This document shows positions 25,690-34,338 of a stretch of 50,948 bases of DNA, one piece after another (position 1 is the first letter of the stretch; the number at the start of each line of letters is the position of its first letter). Below the pieces are notes generated by a model. That model searched no databases and was not told the origin of the DNA. It saw only the letters and a list, made by a program, of their open reading frames with translations. The position numbers and the translations under genes are program-made. The stretch lies in contig JAHBXV010000044.1 of the NCBI GenBank assembly GCA_019636285.1, forward strand, positions 1-50,948, read 5' to 3'. The stretch comes from Planctomycetaceae bacterium. GTDB taxonomy: Bacteria; Planctomycetota; Planctomycetia; Planctomycetales; Planctomycetaceae.

Positions 25690-26043
25690 CGCGAGTCTCC
25701 GGTGTGAGTGAAGTTCTTGCATTGAAGTTGCCTGATGCGATTTTCGCAACGGCGTGAACCGAAATCGTCCGGCGAGCGTTAAAGCGACGTTGGCAACGTA
25801 TTCGCGACGCTCGAAGTCCGTTACACTGCGGGATTGGGGCAGCACCCGCCCCTTGGCGTGTCCCAAGCCCGTCTCAGGCACGGCCTTGGAGAGACCGGCC
25901 AGTTCGTGTTGGTCTCGCCGTGACCGGTTTCCAGATGGCCATTCGTGGCGTTTGGAAATCGTCGGGCCGACGTGACGACACGACTGCGGAAGTTCTTTGA
26001 CACGCACTTTTCAGAGTCGATGGGAGCCCTTGGTACAGGCCGC
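25690..26043. other. Divergent intergenic region between the propeller gene and yidC
   Basis: 354 bp. Both flanking longest frames run into it (to 26007 on minus, from 25945 on plus), but neither has a plausible upstream start with a ribosome-binding site. No repeat, hairpin family or small gene is recognised; it should contain both promoters. Confidence 0.4.
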
Positions 26044-28098
26044 ATGGAACAACAACGCCGAATTCTGCTATTCGTCACCCTGTCGATGCTCATTCTGCTG
26101 GGTTGGACGAATGTGATCGTTCCCATGTTCTTCCCGAACCTCGTGGCCCCGCAGGCCGCGAATGCTCCGGAAGACCTGGTGGACGTCGACGCCCTCACCC
26201 TCGACGCCCCGGCGGATGCCCTGGCTCCCGCCAACGTGCTCGCCGCCGATCGTCCGCTTCCTCCCGATGCGGTGAAGCTGGCCGCAAAGCATCCCCGGAA
26301 AGAGATCAAGCTTGGTTCCATCGATCCGGCCAGCGGGTTCTTTCTGGAAGTCAACCTGACCACGCGGGGAGCGGCCGTTGAGACGATCCGGTTCAATGAC
26401 CCGCGATACACCATCTCGGGCAGCCGCGACATCCCGCTGAAGATGGTGGGCAACGACCCCACGCAGGAAACTCGGACGTTTGAAACGCGCCGCATTTCCG
26501 AAAATATCGCGGTCTCTCGAGAGCCCCGCATCATCGACTGGGAAGTTGTTCCCGGCTCGCAAACCGAAGAGTCGGTCGCCTTCCGCCATGTCGCGTCGGA
26601 CGGCCTGCTGGAACTCACCAAAACCTACACGCTGGGCCGCGCGCCGCTGGATGTTCTCCAAAGGCCGCACCTCCGCGACACGCATCTGGAACCTTACGGC
26701 CTCACCGTCGCAGTTGCGGCTCGCAACCTGTCGAATCAGCCGCAGGAATGGGCTCATCGGTTGCAAGGGCCCGTCGGGACTCCTCTGGAGGATCCTCGAC
26801 TGGCCACCAAATGGCGTGATGTTCGCCTCGGCTTCCTGCGCCCTGATGGTCAGGGAGTGGACGAAAGCCAGTTGACGGCGGCCGCGATTATCGACCAGGT
26901 CAACGACCGTCAGGTGGAAGTCTGGAAGCGGCCCATCCGTTACCTGGGGGTTGATGTTCAATATTTCGCCGCGCTCGTCGTTCCGCTTGGCGACCAGTTG
27001 AAGTCTCCCACCATTGCTCAGGCATCCCCCGAACTGATTTCGCTGGCTCCCGAGAGGAACCACTCGGATATTTCGGTCTCGTTCGATTCGATCGAAAGCG
27101 TCCTGCCGCCCGGCGGATCGCGCGTGGAGGAGTTTTCGCTGTACTCCCTCCCCAAGCGTCAGGAGCTTCTGACGCAAATCGACGCCAATGCCGTGACCGA
27201 CTTCGGCTGGCTGGGCTGGATCTGCAAGGCGATGCTCTTCGTTCTGGTCGGGCTGAACGACCTCGGCCTCAACTACGGCCTCGCGATTATCTGTCTGACG
27301 ATTATCGTCCGGGGGCTTTTGTTCCCGTTCTCGCGGAAGCAGGCGCTGAACGTCGAGAAGATGAAAGAGCTGCAACCCAAGATCAAGGAGTTGCAGCAGA
27401 AATACGCCAAGGACAAAGAGGGCCTCGCCCGCGCCCAGATGGAGTTGTTCAGCAAGAACAACTACAACCCGTTCTCGGGCTGTCTGACGCTCGTCTTGCA
27501 GATGCCTATTTTCTTCGGGCTGTATCGCGCGCTCTACACCTCGGTCGACCTGCGTAACGCGCGGTTCCTGTGGATCGAGAACCTCGCCGCGCCGGACCGC
27601 CTCTTCCCGCTGGGCTTCACCGTCCCGTTCTTTGGCTGGGAAGACTTCAACCTGCTCCCGCTGTTGACGATTGCCCTGTTCATGGGTCAGCAGAAGTTGA
27701 TGATGCCCCCCCCTGCCGACGAAGAGCAGGCCATGCAGTACCGCATGATGAACATGATGATGTTCGTCATGGGTTTCATGTTCTATACCGTCGCGGCCGG
27801 TCTGTGCATTTACTTCATTGCCTCCAGCTTGTGGGGGATGGCCGAACGCTGGTTGCTGGTGAAGTTCAAGCCGAAGCTGGCCGCCGCGACTCCCTCGGGC
27901 GATGTCGTGCTGGAATCATCTGCCACCACGAACGGTGCCGCGACCAAGCCGGCCGCCGCGCCCAATGCCAAGCCGTCGTATTTGGCCGACCTGTGGCAGA
28001 AGATGCAGGAGGCCGCCGACAAACAGCAGTCGCTCCGAAACGATCCCTCCGCGAACCGGCCCAAGTCGAAAAAGGATCGCGGCCGTAAAGGCCGATAG
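26044..28098 (+). CDS. yidC: Membrane protein insertase YidC
   Basis: 684 residues from the ATG at 26044 (MEQQRRILLFVTLSMLILLG), matching the usual start at the first membrane helix; an ATG at 26020 is an alternative. YidC inserts and folds inner-membrane proteins alone or with SecYEG. After helix 1 comes a large periplasmic domain (about 30-395), then the conserved core with WLGWICKAMLFVLVGLN, IICLTIIVRGLLFPFSRKQ (with the functional Arg in the groove), the cytoplasmic hairpin MKELQPKIKELQQKY, MPIFFGLYRALY, and the final helices. The C-tail is Lys/Ala-rich and basic. mnmE follows 30 bp later, a conserved yidC-mnmE neighbourhood. Confidence 0.96.
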   Translation: MEQQRRILLFVTLSMLILLGWTNVIVPMFFPNLVAPQAANAPEDLVDVDALTLDAPADALAPANVLAADRPLPPDAVKLAAKHPRKEIKLGSIDPASGFFLEVNLTTRGAAVETIRFNDPRYTISGSRDIPLKMVGNDPTQETRTFETRRISENIAVSREPRIIDWEVVPGSQTEESVAFRHVASDGLLELTKTYTLGRAPLDVLQRPHLRDTHLEPYGLTVAVAARNLSNQPQEWAHRLQGPVGTPLEDPRLATKWRDVRLGFLRPDGQGVDESQLTAAAIIDQVNDRQVEVWKRPIRYLGVDVQYFAALVVPLGDQLKSPTIAQASPELISLAPERNHSDISVSFDSIESVLPPGGSRVEEFSLYSLPKRQELLTQIDANAVTDFGWLGWICKAMLFVLVGLNDLGLNYGLAIICLTIIVRGLLFPFSRKQALNVEKMKELQPKIKELQQKYAKDKEGLARAQMELFSKNNYNPFSGCLTLVLQMPIFFGLYRALYTSVDLRNARFLWIENLAAPDRLFPLGFTVPFFGWEDFNLLPLLTIALFMGQQKLMMPPPADEEQAMQYRMMNMMMFVMGFMFYTVAAGLCIYFIASSLWGMAERWLLVKFKPKLAAATPSGDVVLESSATTNGAATKPAAAPNAKPSYLADLWQKMQEAADKQQSLRNDPSANRPKSKKDRGRKGR

Positions 28099-28128
28099 AG
28101 CAGGGAGCATCCGCCCATCCCTTGCGGC

Positions 28129-29505
28129 ATGACGGCCATGTTCTCCGTCGACGAAACCATTGTCGCCCTGGCATCGCCGGCCGGTGCCGGACCACGGGGC
28201 ATTGTTCGGCTGTCGGGCTCGGCGACGCGTGAAATATTGTCTGGTTTCTTCCAGCCGGCCGACGAGGCACGCTGGAACGAAGCGCGAATTCCCCAGCGCT
28301 ACTCGGGACATCTCGTCTGGGCGGAGTGCCGGATACCGGTCTCGGTCGACGTCCAGTTCTGGCCGGGATCGCGCGGCTACACGCGGCAGCCGCTCGCGGA
28401 ACTGCATCTCACCGGTTCTCCGCCTCTCCTGGAAGCCGTTCTAGTCGAGTTATTGCGACGCGGCGCCCGCGCCGCGCGGCCGGGCGAATTCACGCTGCGC
28501 GCGTTCCTGTCGGGCCAGCTCGACCTGATGCAGGCGGAAGCCGTTCTCGGCGTGATCGATGCCCGTGACCCGCGCGAGCTGCAAACGGCGCTGCGGCAAC
28601 TGGCGGGACGGGTCTCATCTGAACTCGTCGCCATGCGGGCCGATCTTATCGACCTCCTGGCCGACCTCGAAGCGGGCCTGGATTTTGTCGAGGAAGACAT
28701 CGAGTTCGTCAGCCGGGACAACCTGCGGTCTCGCGTCGCGCGAATGGCCGAAACGCTGCAAACTCTCCGCGATCGCGCTGCCGGTCATTGGCAGTCGCGT
28801 CCCATCCCGCGGATCGTCCTGGCTGGGCTTCCCAACGCCGGCAAGAGCACGCTCTTCAATCGGCTGTGCGGACAATCGACGGCCATCACCTCGCCCGAAC
28901 CGGGGACCACGCGCGATGTGCTGTCCGCCGAATGGTGCGTGGGGAGTCGCCGTTACGAATTGCTTGACACCGCCGGCGAAGAAGACGCCCGCGACGTGCT
29001 GACCAGTCGCATGCAGCAACTGCGCGACGAAGCATTGGTCGAAGCCGATCTGGTCGTGTGGTGTCGGCCGGTCGACCTCGGCGAGGAAGATGACCATCGC
29101 GACGAACAGGCTCGCGTCACGGCGGAAGCGAAAGCCCCACGAATGCTGATCGTCCTGACGAAGGGGGATTTGCATCCTGAATCCGGTTCCCAGCCGCTGA
29201 TTATCTCCGCCGAATCGGGCCTGGGTGTCGACAAGCTGGCGCGGGCGGTGGAACAGGCCCTCGCCAGCGACGCGATCTCCGAGCGCCAATGGCTGGGCTC
29301 GACGGCCGCTCGCTGCGCCGGCAGTCTCGATCGCGCGATCCTGGCGCTGCGGCAAGCCGTGACTTTGGCCGATTCGCACGGCGGTGAAGAACTGCTGGCG
29401 GTCGAAATTCGCGAGGCGATGGACCACCTGGGCGAAATCGTCGGCGCGGTCTACACCGACGATCTGCTCGACCGCATCTTCAGCAAGTTCTGCATCGGGA
29501 AGTAA
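28129..29505 (+). CDS. mnmE: tRNA modification GTPase MnmE
   Basis: 458 residues. MnmE with MnmG makes the 5-carboxymethylaminomethyl group on U34 of certain tRNAs. N-terminal formyl-THF-binding domain (ETIVALASPAGAGPRGIVRLSG, RPGEFTLRAFLSGQLDLMQAE), helical domain, then the inserted G domain: P-loop GLPNAGKSTLFN, G3 DTAGEE, and G4 as TKGD instead of the usual NKxD. The protein ends in the hallmark FSKFCIGK with the catalytic Cys. Start at ATG 28129; ATG 28138 is possible. The G domain is shorter than in the E. coli protein. Probably co-transcribed with yidC. Confidence 0.96.
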   Translation: MTAMFSVDETIVALASPAGAGPRGIVRLSGSATREILSGFFQPADEARWNEARIPQRYSGHLVWAECRIPVSVDVQFWPGSRGYTRQPLAELHLTGSPPLLEAVLVELLRRGARAARPGEFTLRAFLSGQLDLMQAEAVLGVIDARDPRELQTALRQLAGRVSSELVAMRADLIDLLADLEAGLDFVEEDIEFVSRDNLRSRVARMAETLQTLRDRAAGHWQSRPIPRIVLAGLPNAGKSTLFNRLCGQSTAITSPEPGTTRDVLSAEWCVGSRRYELLDTAGEEDARDVLTSRMQQLRDEALVEADLVVWCRPVDLGEEDDHRDEQARVTAEAKAPRMLIVLTKGDLHPESGSQPLIISAESGLGVDKLARAVEQALASDAISERQWLGSTAARCAGSLDRAILALRQAVTLADSHGGEELLAVEIREAMDHLGEIVGAVYTDDLLDRIFSKFCIGK

Positions 29506-29550
29506 AAGAAAACGGCAAATCCACGGACGGCTTTAACATGCGTCGCCTCA

Positions 29551-29574
29551 TAGCCGCGACCCAACGGAGAGCGT
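29551..29574. repeat. TAGCCGCGACCC element, partial copy
   Basis: TAGCCGCGACCCAACGGAGA followed by GCGT, identical over 17 bases to the arm of the palindrome at 45714-45757. Lies between mnmE and the first haem-protein gene. Confidence 0.55.
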
Positions 29575-29673
29575 TCTTCTCAAGCATCTCTATGAAATGT
29601 TCATGAATTGGTATAGAATAGGCCCGCCCGTACGGCGGATGACAAAACCATGAACGCTTCACGCGGAGGGGAC

Positions 29674-30261
29674 ATGACACCCATAACATTACGCATCGCG
29701 GCGCGCGGCCGTGGAATCGTCTTTGCTGCCTTGGCGGCATTCCTGTTCGTCGGACCGCGCATAGGCATCTCCGAAGAACCGGCAACAAGCGAAGGGGCCG
29801 AGAAGATCGAATCGCCCCGCGTTTCGGTCGAGGTGGCCCGCGATCGCGCCGTCCTCATACACGAGCTCTCACTGGCGACGCTCGAGGTCATGCACGATCG
29901 CTACTTCCATCGCGAAAAGTCGGCTGTCCCCGCGCGGGCCATGCAGGATGTCTTCGACCACATGCGCCAGCAGTCGCACATCGACGCGAAGTGGATCTCC
30001 GTCAACACGCAGGCCATGAGTGTCGATCACGAGCCGGAAACCGACTTCGAGAAGTTCGCCGCGAAGGAACTGGCTGCCGGAAAGCCCACTGTCGAAAAAA
30101 TCGAAAAGGGTTTCTATCAGCGGGCAGCGACCGTACCGCTGACATCCGACTGCATCGGCTGTCACGACGGCTTCTTCAAGTCCCGCTCAACCGTTCCGAA
30201 GTTCGCCGGGCTGATTATTCGCGTGCCGGTTCGCGAAGCGGCGATGACGCCCGCGGAGTAA
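29674..30261 (+). CDS. Tll0287-like (DUF3365) secreted haem protein, copy 1
   Basis: 195 residues from the ATG at 29674 (GGAGGGG just upstream); ATG 29650 would add eight residues. Signal or anchor helix RGIVFAALAAFLFVGPRIG, then a domain resembling Tll0287/DUF3365: LIHELSLATLEVMHDRYF, ISVNTQAMSVDHEPETDFEKFA, and a single c-type haem motif CIGCH at about residue 165, followed by FAGLIIRVPV. Such domains are PAS-like haem sensors or carriers outside the cytoplasm. It is followed 47 bp downstream by a paralogue, with a short palindrome in between. Function is inferred from the fold only. Confidence 0.75.
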   Translation: MTPITLRIAARGRGIVFAALAAFLFVGPRIGISEEPATSEGAEKIESPRVSVEVARDRAVLIHELSLATLEVMHDRYFHREKSAVPARAMQDVFDHMRQQSHIDAKWISVNTQAMSVDHEPETDFEKFAAKELAAGKPTVEKIEKGFYQRAATVPLTSDCIGCHDGFFKSRSTVPKFAGLIIRVPVREAAMTPAE

Positions 30262-30265
30262 GCGG

Positions 30266-30293
30266 GAAGACCGGCGATGCCATCGCTGGCTTC
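30266..30293. repeat. GAAGACCGGCGATGCC hairpin element, copy A
   Basis: GAAGACCGGCGATGCCATCG followed by CTGGCTTC: nearly perfect palindrome (CCGGCGATG / CATCGCTGG). Other copies at 33273-33299 and a related one at 36438-36467. Sits exactly between the two haem-protein genes and could set their transcript ratio. Confidence 0.65.
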
Positions 30294-30308
30294 TTATGGA
30301 GAAACGCC

Positions 30309-30845
30309 ATGTGGACATACCGGTGGGGCTTGGCGGTCGTAGCGTGCGGTGCAATTGCCACGCTGGTCTGGAGTGCCGAGCCGACGATCGACTCTACGGA
30401 ACCACAAGCGGAGAAGCCCGTCGCGGCGATGTCAGTCGACGAAGCCCGTCGGCAGGCTGCCGCCCTCCACACGGTGCTGCATGCCTCGCTGCAACGCGTG
30501 CATGACGGATACTTCGAGGAAGACGCCGGCCTGCCCATCCCGGCTGCCGTCCTGCGCGATGTGTTCGACGAATTGAAGCAGGATCAGAACATCGTCGCCC
30601 GTTGGCTGGTCGTTGAAGGCCAGGCCATGAACGTCGACCACAAGGCCAGCACTCCCTTTGAAAAAGAGGCCGTGCGTGTGCTTCTTGCGGGCGAAACGGC
30701 CCACGAAGAGGTGGTGGATGGTATCTATCGCCGTGCAGCTCCGATTCGCCTTCGCAACCATTGCCTCAAATGCCACGTCCCGAATCGCAAATCGACCAGG
30801 GATCATACAGCCGGGCTGATGATCGCGATTCCCGTCACCGAATAA
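30309..30845 (+). CDS. Tll0287-like (DUF3365) secreted haem protein, copy 2
   Basis: 178 residues from the ATG at 30309, which follows GGAGA; the longer frame upstream overlaps copy 1 and is rejected. Signal peptide MWTYRWGLAVVACGAIATLV-WSA. The body aligns with copy 1: LHTVLHASLQRVHDGYF, WLVVEGQAMNVDHKASTPFEKE, IYRRAAPIRLRNHCLKCHVP with the haem motif CLKCH, and AGLMIAIPVTE at the end. Copies are diverged but share spacing between the NxDH block and the haem motif, so both are probably functional. Likely a two-gene operon of extracytoplasmic haem proteins. Confidence 0.75.
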   Translation: MWTYRWGLAVVACGAIATLVWSAEPTIDSTEPQAEKPVAAMSVDEARRQAAALHTVLHASLQRVHDGYFEEDAGLPIPAAVLRDVFDELKQDQNIVARWLVVEGQAMNVDHKASTPFEKEAVRVLLAGETAHEEVVDGIYRRAAPIRLRNHCLKCHVPNRKSTRDHTAGLMIAIPVTE

Positions 30846-30885
30846 TTCCATTTCGCCCCCGGTTGTCCGCAACCGGAGGCAAGTC

Positions 30886-31629
30886 TCACTTCGGCGCGCG
30901 AATCGTCCCCATCGCCAGTTTGCCGTCGGTCTTCCACAAGTCCCCGCCGCCGTTACGGCCTTCGCGGACCTGGTGGAAATTGTCGATGTCGTGAACGTCC
31001 ACGAGCTGGCCGGTCTTTTCGAGGGTCTCCATCAGGTGATCGCGCTCGGCGTCGACATCGGGGGCGATGTGGTGAGTGATCTGGCCCGTGGTGTGGCTGA
31101 GGCCGACGCGCTCATCGTACGTGACCGCTCCCGCCCACAAAGGGCGCCCCTGGTCGTCGAGCTTTTCCGACTTCCAGAACCGCACGTGATGGCGATGCCG
31201 CGGGCTGCGTCCTGATGGCAGCTCAAAAGCCAGGTCTTCCTTGCGGCCCCAGTAGAAAAGATTGCTGACCGGAGCGTCATCGTAGGGGCGATCCAGGACC
31301 GAGTCGGCGGCGATTTTGATGTCGCTGCGCAGACCCAGATGATCGGCCGGGAACCAGCCGGCCACTTTGAAGATCTCTTTTATGTCGCTTTCGGAACCAA
31401 TGAGCGCCACGTTGATGGGGTCGCCCGGATGCCGGTCGCTGGTCTGCGTAATTCCCGGCAGATCATCCAGCGCGGGATGGTGATCTTCGTAGGCTTTCCA
31501 CAAGAAAGGCATCACCCCATACGCTATGGCGAAATAAGCCGCGAGTATCCCCACGAAGACGACAGTCGCCTGTCTTCGCGAACTCCGCGGCGCGCCCGGC
31601 CCGTTCGACGTTTCGCCCATGTCACTCAT
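30886..31629 (-). CDS. LssY-C-like membrane-anchored protein
   Basis: 247 residues from the ATG at 31629 (AAGGATG upstream). One membrane helix near the N-terminus (ATVVFVGILAAYFAIAYGVM, about 25-44), then a soluble domain resembling the LssY C-terminal domain: GDPINVALIGSESDIKEIFKVAG-like block, AGWFPADHLGLRSDIKIA, SGRSPRHRHHVRFWKSE, DERVGLSHTTGQITHHIAPDVDAERD, DFHQVREGRNGGGD. In other bacteria this domain is fused to PAP2-type phosphatases; here it stands alone. Role unknown. Convergent with the haem-protein pair. Confidence 0.7.
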   Translation of the reverse strand: MSDMGETSNGPGAPRSSRRQATVVFVGILAAYFAIAYGVMPFLWKAYEDHHPALDDLPGITQTSDRHPGDPINVALIGSESDIKEIFKVAGWFPADHLGLRSDIKIAADSVLDRPYDDAPVSNLFYWGRKEDLAFELPSGRSPRHRHHVRFWKSEKLDDQGRPLWAGAVTYDERVGLSHTTGQITHHIAPDVDAERDHLMETLEKTGQLVDVHDIDNFHQVREGRNGGGDLWKTDGKLAMGTIRAPK

Positions 31630-31686
31630 CGTGGAAACATCCTTCTCCCCATTTCGAAACCGCCATGATCCTAACCACATCGGAAT

Positions 31687-32727
31687 CTAAATGTCTCCGT
31701 CTCCCTCTTCGCCCCCTTCCTCCTCTCCGCGTCCGTCTTCCCCACGTCGCTCCGCGACCAGCGGCCCCGCATCCCAGCCGTGTTCGCGAAGCCACCGCAC
31801 CAGCACGGCAACCGAACCGTGCGTGACCAGCACGCGCTCCGCTTCCGTCGCACGGATCGTGGCGATCAACTCCGGCCAGTCGGCATGGTCCGAGACAACG
31901 AAACCCCGTGCGATGTTCCGTCGTCGCCGGGTGCCGCGAACCATCATCCAGCCCGACGCGAACGCCGTCGCGACTGCTCCAAACTGCTGGAACCACGGCG
32001 AACCCACGACGCTGGGGGGAGCAATCACCATCGCCGTGCCGAATCCGCCGCGCTCCGCCCAATCTTCCGGCCGCTGCGTCGCGGGAAGATTGATCCCCGC
32101 ACGGCGGTAACAGTCGGACAGCGGTTCGACCGCATCGTGCGTGAAGATGGGACCGATCGACGGATCGAGCGACCCCAACAGCCGCTGCGCTTTCCCCAGC
32201 GAGTACGCCATGAGAAGCGACGCGACTCCCTCGGCTGCATTGGCTCTCCACCAGTCGTTGATCTCTCGCGTCACCGCTTGCGGATCGGGCCAGCGATAGA
32301 TGGGCATCCCGAAGGTCGATTCGGTGATGAACGTGTGGCAGCGAACCGGTTCAAACGCCCGGCAGGTCCAGTCGGGGGCCACTTTGTAATCGCCGGATAC
32401 GACCCACACCTCGCCCCGATGTTCAACCCGGATCTGCGACGACCCCAAAATGTGCCCCGCCGGATGGAGCGAGACGCGCACGCCATTGATCGAAATTGGT
32501 TCGCCATAGTCAATCGCGTCGATGACCGCCTTGTTGCCCAGGCGAACCCGAAGCACTTCGGCTCCTTCGCGGGCAGCCAGATAACGGCCCATGCCCGGCC
32601 GCGCATGATCGCTGTGGGCATGCGTGATGATGGCCCGGTCAACGCGCCGCCAGGGATCGATATAGAACTCTCCCGCCGGACAATACAGCCCCGCCGGAGT
32701 CGACACGAGCAGCGGATCGGCAGCCAA
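31687..32727 (-). CDS. Ligase-associated DNA exonuclease (metallo-beta-lactamase fold)
   Basis: 346 residues. Start taken as TTG 32727 because homologues begin just before LYCPAGEFYIDPWRPVDRAI-like sequence; GTG 32706 is an alternative. The fold is MBL/beta-CASP: HAHSDHARPG (HxHxDH), HPAGHILGSSQI, SGDYK, TESTFG, and the C-terminal VVSDHADWPEL with HGS. The family (TIGR04122) is normally encoded beside an ATP-dependent DNA ligase and a helicase and acts in DNA repair; neither partner is here. It lies 22 bp downstream of panD. The tail is acidic and Gly-rich (RGEEEGGEEGDGD), apparently a disordered extension. Confidence 0.85.
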   Translation of the reverse strand: MAADPLLVSTPAGLYCPAGEFYIDPWRRVDRAIITHAHSDHARPGMGRYLAAREGAEVLRVRLGNKAVIDAIDYGEPISINGVRVSLHPAGHILGSSQIRVEHRGEVWVVSGDYKVAPDWTCRAFEPVRCHTFITESTFGMPIYRWPDPQAVTREINDWWRANAAEGVASLLMAYSLGKAQRLLGSLDPSIGPIFTHDAVEPLSDCYRRAGINLPATQRPEDWAERGGFGTAMVIAPPSVVGSPWFQQFGAVATAFASGWMMVRGTRRRRNIARGFVVSDHADWPELIATIRATEAERVLVTHGSVAVLVRWLREHGWDAGPLVAERRGEDGRGEEEGGEEGDGDI

Positions 32728-32749
32728 GGAAAAGTCGTTCCCTGCGCGA

Positions 32750-33103
32750 TTAGGGAATCGTCACGCGGTTTTCCGGATCGACCAGCACAACGCGCGGCTT
32801 CAGATTGCGAAACTCGGCTTCGTCGTACTGGGCGTAACTGCAAATGATGATGAGGTCGCCGGTGGCCACCAGCCGGGCACCCGCGCCATTCATGCAGATC
32901 ACGCCCGAATTTGCCGGACCGGCGATCGCATACGTGACGAATCGCGCCCCATTGTTCACGTCGTAGATGTGAACCTGCTCGAATTCGCGAATATCCGCGG
33001 CTTCCAGCAGGGCCGAATCGACCGTCACGCTCCCTTCGTAGTGCAGGTGCGTTTCCGTGACAATCGCCCGGTGAATCTTCGCTCGCAGCGCCGTCCGTAA
33101 CAT
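32750..33103 (-). CDS. panD: Aspartate 1-decarboxylase
   Basis: 117 residues from the ATG at 33103 (MLRTALRAKIHRAIVTETHL); an ATG six codons upstream also exists. PanD decarboxylates aspartate to beta-alanine for pantothenate. The proenzyme self-cleaves at Gly-Ser in HYEGSVTVD, making the pyruvoyl cofactor on Ser25. Other marks: NGARFVTYAI, NGAGARL, GDLIIICSYA. Normal length. The ligase-associated exonuclease gene follows 22 bp downstream and is likely co-transcribed. No other pan genes are present. Confidence 0.95.
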   Translation of the reverse strand: MLRTALRAKIHRAIVTETHLHYEGSVTVDSALLEAADIREFEQVHIYDVNNGARFVTYAIAGPANSGVICMNGAGARLVATGDLIIICSYAQYDEAEFRNLKPRVVLVDPENRVTIP

Positions 33104-33272
33104 GAGTCTGTCGTTAACCATCAGAAAAATACGGGGTGGTCCATCGTCCCCCCTCATTGTGACAGAACGGCTTCGAAGGGTCCATGGCGCGTGGAAAATC
33201 GACAGAGTAATGGGGCGGCAGGCCCTTTTGCCAAGCCCTTCAAAGACTCAGGGATGTGCCACCCTGAATCAC

Positions 33273-33299
33273 GAAGACCGGCGATGCCATCGCCGGCTT
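33273..33299. repeat. GAAGACCGGCGATGCC hairpin element, copy B
   Basis: GAAGACCGGCGATGCCATCG followed by CCGGCTT: perfect 9-bp stem CCGGCGATG/CATCGCCGG, directly beyond the proC stop (minus strand). Just left of it, TCAGGG-atgtgcca-CCCTGA (33248-33267) forms another hairpin. Probably a terminator between proC and panD on the minus strand. Confidence 0.65.
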
Positions 33300-34129
33300 T
33301 AGCCGCCGAGTTCCCGCGCGCGTTCGGTTGCCGCGACGACCGCATCCATCAGAATGCCTCGCACCCCTCCCTGTTCCAAGGCATGCAGGCCCGCGATCGT
33401 GGTGCCGCCGGGGCTCGCGACCGCGTCCTTGAGAGCGCCGGGATGCTGGCCGGTTTCGAGGACCATTTTCGCGGCCCCCAAAACCGTTTGCGCCGCGAGC
33501 ATCAGGGCCAGGGCGCGTGGCAGACCCGCGCGCACGCCGCCATCGGCGAGTGCTTCGATCATCAGGAATCCGTAAGCGGGTCCGCTCCCGGACAGTCCTG
33601 TCACCGCGTCCATCAACTTCTCGGGAACTTCCTCGGCTCGCCCGACGGTTCCCAGTAGCTGGGCGACCACGGCCGCGTCGCGATCATCGGCTTTTCCCCC
33701 GCGACAGAAGGCACTGGCCCCGGCGCTCACCAGGGCGGGCGTATTCGGCATCACGCGAATGTACCGGCGACCGGCGCCGAGCTTTGAAGTGAGCGTGGCG
33801 AGTGGGATGCCGGCAGCGATCGAGACAATCAGGTGCTGATCCGTCAAATGCTGCGTGAGAGCCGACAGGGCATCGGTCATGTGCTGCGGTTTGACCGACA
33901 GAAACACGACGTCCGTCTTCTGGCAGAGTTCAGCCGGACTCGTGGCGAGTATTGCCCCTGGAATCGCGCTTTGGAACCGCTTGGACGCGTTTGGATTGAC
34001 GTCGTAACCGACCAGATGATCGGCCGGAATCGCTCCTGCTGCAACGAAACCGCCGCCGAGCGCGGCTGCCATTTGCCCGCTTCCCAGAAATCCGATGCGA
34101 TGCGGCAGGTGGCTGGCGGGTGACGACAT
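33299..34129 (-). CDS. proC: Pyrroline-5-carboxylate reductase
   Basis: 276 residues from the ATG at 34129; an ATG at 34174 with GGGGGA 13 bases upstream would add 15 residues and cannot be excluded. ProC reduces pyrroline-5-carboxylate to proline with NAD(P)H. Rossmann start HRIGFLGSGQMAAALGGGF, then VFLSVKPQHM, IVSIAAGIPLATL, RVMPNTPALVSAGASAFC, and the C-terminal signature VTGLSGSGPAYGFLMIEAL with GTTIAGLHALEQGGVRG. Length and motifs are canonical. panD lies downstream on the same strand 195 bp away across a hairpin element. Confidence 0.95.
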   Translation of the reverse strand: MSSPASHLPHRIGFLGSGQMAAALGGGFVAAGAIPADHLVGYDVNPNASKRFQSAIPGAILATSPAELCQKTDVVFLSVKPQHMTDALSALTQHLTDQHLIVSIAAGIPLATLTSKLGAGRRYIRVMPNTPALVSAGASAFCRGGKADDRDAAVVAQLLGTVGRAEEVPEKLMDAVTGLSGSGPAYGFLMIEALADGGVRAGLPRALALMLAAQTVLGAAKMVLETGQHPGALKDAVASPGGTTIAGLHALEQGGVRGILMDAVVAATERARELGG

Positions 34130-34338
34130 GTTGGCAGCTTTCGATGCATGTTTTCCGGGGAAATCCCCGCTCATCAGTAGGATGTCCCCCGAGAACTTTC
34201 AAGACGCGCGGGCAATTGACCGGGAATTCGCGGGAGAGCAGGTGACAGGGGTCGGCAGAATCTGGTATCTCACGCGGGAACGGGACGGGTGTGCGCTGGG
34301 GGCTTCCCGGTCCGGACTGATTCGAATGAGGAGCGACA

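Noticed and set aside
24280-25707. 475-codon frame opposite the secreted propeller gene
   Set aside because: The minus strand has a signal peptide, ribosome-binding site and family motifs; the plus frame has none.
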